Made by a program: the position numbers and the translations under genes. DNA of 5,793 nucleotides from JAWLCQ01 sp041687095 (GTDB lineage Bacteria; Planctomycetota; Phycisphaerae; SM23-33). The stretch spans positions 1-5,793 of the forward strand of contig JAWLCQ010000255.1 of the NCBI GenBank assembly GCA_041687095.1, written 5' to 3'. Position 1 is the stretch's first letter. Each line of letters begins with the position of its first letter. Below are positions 1 through 3,872 of the stretch, piece after piece. A model generated the notes under the pieces. The model worked only from the letters and a program-made list of their open reading frames with translations. It did not search any database and was not told where the DNA came from.

Positions 1-4
1 GCCT

Positions 5-23
5 CGCTCCGCGATGCGGAGCG
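5..23. repeat. perfect 8-bp hairpin at window edge
   Basis: CGCTCCGC (5-12) and GCGGAGCG (16-23) are exact reverse complements around a GAT loop. There is no T-tract on either side. It could be the 3' end structure of a gene to the left of the window, or a short palindromic repeat. The sequence alone does not decide. Confidence 0.5.
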
Positions 24-153
24 CAGGGAAGTCTAGTGCATGCGCGGGGCGTTGTCCAGACGGGGCGACATTGCGCGGATTGTGGCGGCGGGACGCGGAT
101 GGGCCGCGGAGACGCGGAGACGCTCGCGCTTGAGGCGTTGCGCGCACCTCTTG

Positions 154-180
154 CGCCGGGGGGTCTCCTGACCCCCGGCG
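154..180. repeat. TCCTGA-core hairpin repeat, copy 1
   Basis: The core GGGGGTCTCCTGACCCCC (159-176) folds into a G5T/AC5 stem with a CTCCTG loop, extended by CGCC/GGCG with one bulged G. The exact reverse complement of this 18-mer occurs at 307-324, and a diverged copy lies at 421-438. Together they form a small local family of palindromic elements in an otherwise gene-free stretch. Confidence 0.7.
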
Positions 181-203
181 TCCGGGAGGGGCGAGGGGTG
201 TTT

Positions 204-280
204 CCGCGGCAGCGTCATTTGAGCGCCCCCATCGCGGCGGGGACCGCCGCGATCGAAGCGCCGCCATCACGCTGCCGCGG
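204..280. repeat. nested palindrome with 12-bp outer and 10-bp inner stems
   Basis: The outer arms CCGCGGCAGCGT (204-215) and ACGCTGCCGCGG (269-280) are perfect reverse complements. Inside them, ATCGCGGCGG (231-240) and CCGCCGCGAT (244-253) form a second perfect stem with a GGA loop. The linkers at 216-230 and 254-268 do not pair obviously. The structure sits between the two exact inverted 18-mers at 159-176 and 307-324, so the whole block 154-328 looks like one symmetric unit. It could be a short non-autonomous element, a structured RNA or an accumulation of REP-like palindromes. I cannot tell which. Confidence 0.6.
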
Positions 281-302
281 GAGCGTTCCGCACGTTCCAA
301 GA

Positions 303-328
303 CGTTGGGGGTCAGGAGACCCCCAACG
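303..328. repeat. TCCTGA-core hairpin repeat, copy 2 (inverted)
   Basis: This is a perfect 11-bp stem, CGTTGGGGGTC (303-313) with GACCCCCAACG (318-328), around an AGGA loop. Bases 307-324 are the exact reverse complement of 159-176. The outer stem sequence differs from copy 1 but remains paired. Confidence 0.7.
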
Positions 329-333
329 CCCGC

Positions 334-405
334 GCTGGAGGCGTCGCTCGCGCTGGAGGCGTCGCCCGCGTTGGAGGCGTCGCCCGCGTTGGAGGCGTCG
401 CCCGC
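334..405. repeat. 18-bp tandem repeat, four copies
   Basis: The units are 334-351, 352-369, 370-387 and 388-405, with consensus GYTGGAGGCGTCGCYCGC. Units 3 and 4 are identical; unit 2 differs from them by one base and unit 1 by two. The 18-bp period gives a six-residue repeat in any frame, which creates long spurious arginine-rich ORFs here. The 13-mer GGCGTCGCCCGCG within the repeat also occurs once between thrS and infC (2947-2959). In DNA this GC-rich, that could be chance. Confidence 0.85.
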
Positions 406-417
406 GCCACCTCCCGC

Positions 418-441
418 GGGGCGGGCCTCCTGACCCGCCCC
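418..441. repeat. TCCTGA-core hairpin repeat, copy 3 (diverged)
   Basis: GGGGCGGG (418-425) pairs with CCCGCCCC (434-441) around CCTCCTGA. Aligned on TCCTGA, the 18-mer 421-438 matches copy 1 at 15 of 18 positions. Two of the changes are compensatory: the G160-C175 pair of copy 1 becomes C422-G437. Flanking CCGCG (414-418) and CGCGG (445-449) can extend or compete with the stem. Confidence 0.6.
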
Positions 442-513
442 CCCCGCGGCTGCGGCGGGGGCCTGCCGGCCCCCGGGGCGATCGCACGTCCGCAATCGCG
501 CGTCGAAAATGCT

Positions 514-541
514 TTGACAACTCCGGGCGCCCGCGTAGGAT
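514..541 (+). promoter_or_regulatory. sigma70-type promoter for thrS leader transcript
   Basis: There is a perfect -35 hexamer TTGACA at 514-519, a 16-bp spacer, and a -10 hexamer TAGGAT at 536-541 (four of six consensus bases). This predicts a transcription start near 548. It lies at the boundary between the repeat-rich GC block and a less biased leader. It is placed 33 bp before the leader ORF and about 195 bp before thrS. No better promoter is visible between here and thrS. Confidence 0.7.
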
Positions 542-566
542 AGAGTGCTGTAGACACCGTTCTTAC

Positions 567-689
567 GAGCCGGTAAGCGAATGAACCACACGACGACCAC
601 TACGACGATATGAACCGACGCCCGGGGACAACGCGGATCTGGGCGCGCGTCGTGAGTTGTGTGGACCCTCGCGTACCGGCTCTCTTTTT
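567..689 (+). terminator. putative attenuator: long hairpin enclosing the Thr leader ORF, ending in a T-tract
   Basis: Bases 567-580 are complementary to 669-682 at 13 of 14 positions; the only mismatch is A576/G673. Further in, 586-594 pairs with 656-664 (nine pairs, one G-U), and 601-607, which is Thr-codon sequence, pairs with 648-654 (seven pairs, one U-G). CGCCC (619-623) can pair with GGGCG (641-645) at the tip. The base of this long imperfect helix is followed directly by TCTTTTT (683-689), as in an intrinsic terminator. The hairpin contains the whole leader ORF, so a ribosome stalled on the Thr codons would prevent it from forming. The pairing is read directly from the sequence; termination and its control are inferred. 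Confidence 0.55.
581..613 (+). CDS. threonine-rich leader peptide upstream of thrS
   Basis: A ten-codon ORF reads M-N-H-T-T-T-T-T-T-I followed by TGA. The six consecutive Thr codons are ACG, ACG, ACC, ACT, ACG and ACG (590-607). The next codon is ATA, probably rare in this GC-rich genome. It begins about 33 nt after the predicted transcription start and 163 nt before the thrS start codon. The upstream sequence GGTAAGCGA is at best a weak ribosome binding site and lies in the outer stem of the leader hairpin. Amino-acid-rich leader peptides are established sensors of charged tRNA: thr operon leader in E. coli, and pheST for a synthetase gene. A run of the cognate residue before thrS is very unlikely to be chance. 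The likely role is regulatory, with ribosome stalling under threonine limitation raising ThrRS expression; the peptide itself is probably not functional. Translation is not demonstrated. Confidence 0.8.
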   Translation: MNHTTTTTTI

Positions 690-737
690 CCTGGTCCACG
701 ACGACGCCCCCAGCCCCGCCGCCCGGGGGAGAGGACC
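661..737 (+). promoter_or_regulatory. competing leader pairings reaching the thrS ribosome binding site
   Basis: GTGGACC (661-667) is the exact reverse complement of GGTCCAC (693-699). CGTCGT (648-653) can also pair with ACGACG (701-706). This 2:3 pairing competes with the 1:2 pairing of 648-664 to the Thr-codon region. GGTCC (693-697) can instead pair with GGACC (733-737), and CCCCC (707-711) with GGGGG (725-729). That would bury the thrS Shine-Dalgarno sequence (GGGGGAGAGG, 725-734). The four-segment logic predicts an open thrS site when ribosomes stall on Thr codons and a closed one otherwise. The sequence complementarities are certain; which fold forms is inference. Confidence 0.45.
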
Positions 738-743
738 GACACC

Positions 744-2930
744 ATGAGCGTCACCATCCAACTGCCGGACAACACCCGCCGCGAGTATGACGGGCCCGTC
801 ACCGCCGCCCACGTCGCGGCCGACATCTCCCCGCGCCTCGCCGACGCCGCCCTCGCCGCCGAGATCGACGGGCGCCTCACGGACCTGTCCACCACCGTCA
901 CCGATGGGACGCACACCCTCCGCCTCCTCACCGACCGCAACCCCGAGGCCCTCGAGGTCGTCCGCCACACCGCCGCCCACGTCCTCGCCCAGGCCGTCAC
1001 CCGCCTCTACGGGCCCGGCGTGCAGTACACGATCGGACCGGCCCTGATGGGCGACTTCCAGTACGGTTTCTACTACGACTTCGACCTGCCCCAGAGCATC
1101 TCGGCCGAGGACCTGGCGAAGATCGAGGCGGAGATGCGCCGCATCATCGGGGAGAAGCTCCCCGTCGAGCGGACCGTCCTCTCCCCCGCCGACGCCAAGG
1201 CCCGCTTCGCCGAACTGCATCAGGGCTACAAGGTCGAACTCATCGAGGACCTCGTCCGCGACGAGAAGGCCGACACCGTCAGCCTCTACCGCCAGGGCGA
1301 CTTCGTCGACCTCTGCCGCGGCCCGCACCTGCCGGACACCGGGAGGCTCAAGGCCTTCAAGCTCGTCACCACGGCGGGGGCGTACTGGCGGGGCGACGAA
1401 ACGCGGAAGATGCTCACCCGCATCTACGGGACCGCCTTCTTCAGCAACAAGGAGTTGGAGGAGCACCTGGTGCGGATCGAGGAGGCCCGTAAGCGCGACC
1501 ACCGCGTTTTGGGGCGGCAGCTCGACCTGTTCACCTTCAGCGACGACGTCGGGCCCGGGCTGCCCCTGTGGAAGCCCAAGGGCGCCATCCTCCGCATGGA
1601 ACTCGAGGGCTGGCTGCGCGAGGAACTCCGCAAGCGGAACTACCAGTTCGTCATCACCCCCCACATCGGCAAACTCGACCTGTGGCGGACCAGCGGGCAC
1701 TACCCCTACTACGAGCACGGGCTGTTCCCCACCATGCTCCCCGCCGCCTCCACCGAAGGCAAGGAGCTGCTGGATGGCCTGACGGACCTGGTCGGCCGGG
1801 CCGGGGAGGACAGCACCGAGGAACTGCCCGACGAGCGCGACCGCGTCCGCCGCCTGGGCGTGGAGGGGCGGTATCCGTTCGGGGCGGCGGCGTGGGAGCG
1901 GCTGGCGAAGGCGCGCTACCTCACCCGCGCCCGCACCGAGGCGGGGCGGGAGGAGGGGCTGCTGCTCAAGCCGATGAACTGCCCCTTCCACATCCAGATC
2001 TACAAGTCGCAGCAGCACAGCTACCGCGACCTGCCGATGCGGCTGAGCGAGTTCGGGACCGTGTACCGCTTCGAGCAGTCGGGCGAGCTGAGCGGGCTCA
2101 CCCGCGTCCGCGGGTTCACGCAGGACGACGCGCACATCTTCTGCACGCCCGAGCAGCTCGAGGACGAGATCGAGTCGTGCGTCGAGTTGGCGAAGATGGT
2201 GCTCGAGACGCTGGGGATGACCGACTACCGCGTGCGGATCGGCCTGCGGGACCCCGACAGCAGCAAGTACGTGGGCGACGACGCCCTGTGGGACCGCGCG
2301 GAGGACAACATCCGCCACGTGGTGTCCCGCGTGGGGCTCCCCAGCAGCGAGGAGCGCGGGGAGGCGGCGTTCTACGGGCCCAAGATCGATTTCGTCGTCA
2401 AGGATTGCCTGGGGCGGGAGTGGCAGCTCGGGACGGTGCAGGTGGACTACAACCTCCCGCAGCGGTTCGGGCTGGAGTACATCGGGGCGGACAACGCCCC
2501 CCACCGCCCGGTGATGATCCACCGCGCCCCGCTGGGCTCGCCCGAGCGGTTCATCGGCATCCTCATCGAGCACTTCGCCGGGGCGTTCCCGCTGTGGCTC
2601 TCCCCCTCCCAGGTCGCCGTCCTGCCCGTCAGCGAGAAGTTCGACGCCTACGCCGGACGGGTGCACGAGGCCCTGGCGGCCGCGGGGATCCGCAGCGAGT
2701 GGGACCAGTCCCCCGAGAAAATCGGCGCCAAGATCCGGCGCGCTACACTACAAAAGGTGCCCTACATGGTGATCGTGGGGCAGCGGGAAGCGGAGTCCGG
2801 AGCGGTCTCGGTCCGCCGCCTGAACGAGGGCGACCTGGGGGCCATGCCCCTGGACCGCTTCCTTTCGGAGCTTCAGGACGAGATCGCCACCAAGGGCGGC
2901 CATCGCCTGCAGGCGGCGGCCGCGGAGTAG
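744..2930 (+). CDS. thrS: threonyl-tRNA synthetase
   Basis: This class II cytosolic synthetase attaches threonine to tRNA-Thr; it has 728 residues. Domain order: TGS domain (about 1-63); editing domain (about 64-240) with HxxxH at H75/H79 and C191/H195 of CRGPH; catalytic core with motif 2 (YRFEQSGELSGLTRVRGFTQDD, 441-462) and motif 3 (RAPLGSPERFIG, 594-605); C-terminal anticodon-binding domain (about 620-720). Zinc ligands are C413 (KPMNCPFH), H464 and H593, corresponding to C334/H385/H511 of the E. coli enzyme. The protein is about 86 residues longer than E. coli ThrRS, mostly through an insertion of about 70 residues (about 331-402) between motif 1 and the zinc cysteine. ATG 744 is chosen because the TGS domain begins there and GGGGGAGAGG lies 9 nt upstream; an in-frame TTG at 657 would add 29 residues unlike the family. 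A Thr-rich leader precedes it and infC follows after 60 bp. Confidence 0.97.
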   Translation: MSVTIQLPDNTRREYDGPVTAAHVAADISPRLADAALAAEIDGRLTDLSTTVTDGTHTLRLLTDRNPEALEVVRHTAAHVLAQAVTRLYGPGVQYTIGPALMGDFQYGFYYDFDLPQSISAEDLAKIEAEMRRIIGEKLPVERTVLSPADAKARFAELHQGYKVELIEDLVRDEKADTVSLYRQGDFVDLCRGPHLPDTGRLKAFKLVTTAGAYWRGDETRKMLTRIYGTAFFSNKELEEHLVRIEEARKRDHRVLGRQLDLFTFSDDVGPGLPLWKPKGAILRMELEGWLREELRKRNYQFVITPHIGKLDLWRTSGHYPYYEHGLFPTMLPAASTEGKELLDGLTDLVGRAGEDSTEELPDERDRVRRLGVEGRYPFGAAAWERLAKARYLTRARTEAGREEGLLLKPMNCPFHIQIYKSQQHSYRDLPMRLSEFGTVYRFEQSGELSGLTRVRGFTQDDAHIFCTPEQLEDEIESCVELAKMVLETLGMTDYRVRIGLRDPDSSKYVGDDALWDRAEDNIRHVVSRVGLPSSEERGEAAFYGPKIDFVVKDCLGREWQLGTVQVDYNLPQRFGLEYIGADNAPHRPVMIHRAPLGSPERFIGILIEHFAGAFPLWLSPSQVAVLPVSEKFDAYAGRVHEALAAAGIRSEWDQSPEKIGAKIRRATLQKVPYMVIVGQREAESGAVSVRRLNEGDLGAMPLDRFLSELQDEIATKGGHRLQAAAAE

Positions 2931-2940
2931 CAGACCAGCG

Positions 2941-2958
2941 GCGGGCGGCGTCGCCCGC
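2941..2958 (+). other. stem-loop in thrS-infC intergenic space
   Basis: GCGGGCG (2941-2947) and CGCCCGC (2952-2958) form a perfect 7-bp stem with a GCGT loop. It starts 10 bp after the thrS stop and ends 19 bp before the infC Shine-Dalgarno. There is no T-tract, so it is unlikely to be a full terminator. It may act in mRNA processing or infC translation control, or be incidental in GC-rich DNA. Confidence 0.4.
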
Positions 2959-2977
2959 GGAGCATAACGACCCAGTT

Positions 2978-2982
2978 AGGAG
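2978..2982 (+). promoter_or_regulatory. Shine-Dalgarno that fixes the ATC start of infC
   Basis: AGGAG, eight bases before ATC at 2991, gives ideal spacing and decides the start. No ATG, GTG or TTG in the infC frame lies at a sensible distance: the first conventional codon is GTG 3009, which has no ribosome binding site and would remove conserved N-terminal residues. An in-frame ATA at 2964 lies upstream of the AGGAG and is unsupported. Confidence 0.85.
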
Positions 2983-2990
2983 ATCGAACC

Positions 2991-3569
2991 ATCGAGAAGA
3001 ACCTTCGTGTGAACGAGCGTATCCGGATCTCTCCGGTGCGCCTGATTGATCAGGACGACCAGCAGATCGGGATCGTGGATGTCCGGGAGGCAATGACGCG
3101 GGCTCGCGAGGCGGGCCTGGACCTGGTGGAGGTGGCCCCGCTGGCCCGCCCCCCGGTGTGCCGCATCATGGACTTCGGGAAGTGGAAGTACGCGCAGCGG
3201 AAGAAGGAGCAGAAGTCGAAGGCCCACCGGCACGAGACGGAACTCAAGGAGATCCGCATCCGCACCCCCAAGATCGGGGAGCACGACCTGGGGATCAAGG
3301 TGGCCCACGCGCGGGACTTCCTGGGGCGCGGCGACCGGGTGCAGTTCTCGCTCCGCTTCCGCGGGCGCGAACTGGCGCACATCGACGAGGGAAAGAAGAT
3401 CTTCGACTCCGTCAAGCAGCAGCTCGCGGACGTGGCGAAGGTCGACCGGGACTACAACTTCATGGGCCGCCAGCTGACGATGGTCCTGGCCCCCATCGCT
3501 GCCGCTCCCGCCCCCCCGCCGAAGCCCGCCCCGCAGCCCCAGGAGCGTCAGGCGGCCGAGCAGGCCTAG
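2991..3569 (+). CDS. infC: translation initiation factor IF-3, ATC start codon
   Basis: IF3 binds the 30S subunit, prevents premature 50S joining and enforces start-codon choice. The product has 192 residues if started at ATC 2991. The N-terminal domain (about 1-75) opens with the family pattern NERIRISPVRLID and contains the signature PPVCRIMDFGKWKY (54-67). A lysine/arginine-rich linker (about 68-86) leads to the C-terminal domain (about 87-170) with IRIRTPKIGEHD and FRGRELAH. An Ala/Pro/Gln-rich tail (about 170-192) extends beyond the usual end and is probably disordered. Non-AUG starts (ATT in E. coli) are a known feature of infC and allow IF3 to repress its own translation; ATC with a strong AGGAG fits this. 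It is probably cotranscribed with thrS. No rpmI or rplT follows, although thrS-infC-rpmI-rplT is the common order. Confidence 0.95.
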   Translation: MEKNLRVNERIRISPVRLIDQDDQQIGIVDVREAMTRAREAGLDLVEVAPLARPPVCRIMDFGKWKYAQRKKEQKSKAHRHETELKEIRIRTPKIGEHDLGIKVAHARDFLGRGDRVQFSLRFRGRELAHIDEGKKIFDSVKQQLADVAKVDRDYNFMGRQLTMVLAPIAAAPAPPPKPAPQPQERQAAEQA

Positions 3570-3595
3570 CAGCCCGTTTAGAAACGGGCTGCTAG
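3566..3595 (+). terminator. 13-bp hairpin overlapping the infC stop codon
   Basis: CTAGCAGCCCGTT (3566-3578) pairs perfectly with AACGGGCTGCTAG (3583-3595) around TAGA. The infC TAG stop lies in the left arm. No T-tract follows, so it is at best a T-less terminator or an mRNA 3'-end stabiliser. The right arm sequence recurs in diverged form at 3732-3745, so it may also belong to the neighbouring repeat element. Confidence 0.55.
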
Positions 3596-3705
3596 AGCAG
3601 GCGAGCAGGAGAACAGGTGAGCAGTAGATTCAAGACATCCATGGAACTCCTGAATAGCCAACGTGTTACACGCCTGCGATCTCCTGCTCTCCTGTTCTAC
3701 TGCTC
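3595..3705. repeat. inverted pair of octamer tandem arrays (GARCAGGN)
   Basis: The left array holds four octamers: GAGCAGGC, GAGCAGGA, GAACAGGT and GAGCAGTA (3595-3626). Read on the minus strand, 3705 down to 3682 holds GAGCAGTA, GAACAGGA and GAGCAGGA. The 25-mers 3603-3627 and 3681-3705 are complementary at 22 of 25 positions, and GCAGGCG (3597-3603) is an exact complement of CGCCTGC (3671-3677). The 53-bp spacer contains a small CGTG-TTA-CACG hairpin (3662-3672). Its base composition is clearly less GC-rich than the genes around it. It has no plausible protein. It resembles an intergenic palindromic repeat element of unknown type. Confidence 0.7.
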
Positions 3706-3731
3706 CATCAGGAAGCATGGTGTGACTTTGT

Positions 3732-3745
3732 AAACAGGCTGTTAG
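3732..3745. repeat. diverged third copy of the infC hairpin arm
   Basis: AAACAGGCTGTTAG matches AAACGGGCTGCTAG (3582-3595) at 12 of 14 positions, in direct orientation. The two copies bracket the inverted octamer element. This copy can also pair with 3566-3580 over long range. It may mark the far edge of an inserted element. Confidence 0.45.
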
Positions 3746-3778
3746 GGAGAGGGTTCGCAAGGGATCTGGAGTGCTGAA

Positions 3779-3804
3779 GAACCCGTCGGGTGTGAGTCGG
3801 GTTC
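3779..3804. other. 7-bp stem-loop in convergent intergenic region
   Basis: GAACCCG (3779-3785) and CGGGTTC (3798-3804) are exact reverse complements with a 12-nt loop. It lies between the octamer element and the 19-bp hairpin downstream of the minus-strand peptidase gene. It could be a secondary termination structure for either convergent gene. No strong T-tract is present. Confidence 0.35.
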
Positions 3805-3818
3805 CCCCGTGGTGTGCA

Positions 3819-3863
3819 TGAGGCAGCGATCGGGAGACGCGGTTTCTCCCGATCGCTGCCTCA
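3819..3863 (-). terminator. 19-bp perfect hairpin downstream of the M42 peptidase gene
   Basis: Bases 3819-3837 and 3845-3863 are perfect reverse complements (19 bp) around the loop CGCGGTT. The structure begins 9 bp beyond the peptidase stop codon, where a terminator is expected. Neither strand shows a U-tract after the stem. It could serve both convergent genes as a T-less terminator or as a 3'-end barrier. Confidence 0.6.
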
Positions 3864-3872
3864 CTGCGTGCG

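Noticed and set aside
334..405. CRISPR-like array
   Set aside because: The 18-bp units are directly adjacent with no spacers; this is a simple tandem repeat.
36..584. 182-residue plus-strand ORF
   Set aside because: Arginine/proline-rich low complexity produced by the 18-bp tandem repeat and GC-rich hairpins. It runs through the promoter at 514-541 and resembles no family. The overlapping minus-strand ORFs at 33-218, 215-520 and 312-557 fail for the same reason.
657..743. Upstream TTG start for thrS adding 29 residues
   Set aside because: The extension is arginine/proline-rich, lies in the structured leader and precedes the normal TGS-domain start. ATG 744 has a good ribosome binding site.
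548..743. T-box riboswitch in the thrS leader
   Set aside because: Bases 659-673 vaguely resemble a T-box core, but there is no convincing T-box sequence or Stem I, and the leader is too short. The Thr-rich ORF explains the leader better.
600..2666. 688-residue minus-strand ORF opposite thrS
   Set aside because: It is a shadow of the thrS reading frame in GC-rich DNA, with repetitive valine/glycine/alanine/leucine composition and no recognisable domain.
2964..2966. In-frame ATA as infC start
   Set aside because: It precedes the AGGAG at 2978-2982 and would add nine residues not expected in IF3; ATC 2991 has ideal spacing.
3578..3760. 60-residue minus-strand ORF downstream of infC
   Set aside because: It spans the inverted octamer repeats and hairpin arm, has no ribosome binding site or recognisable features, and is explained by the repeat element.
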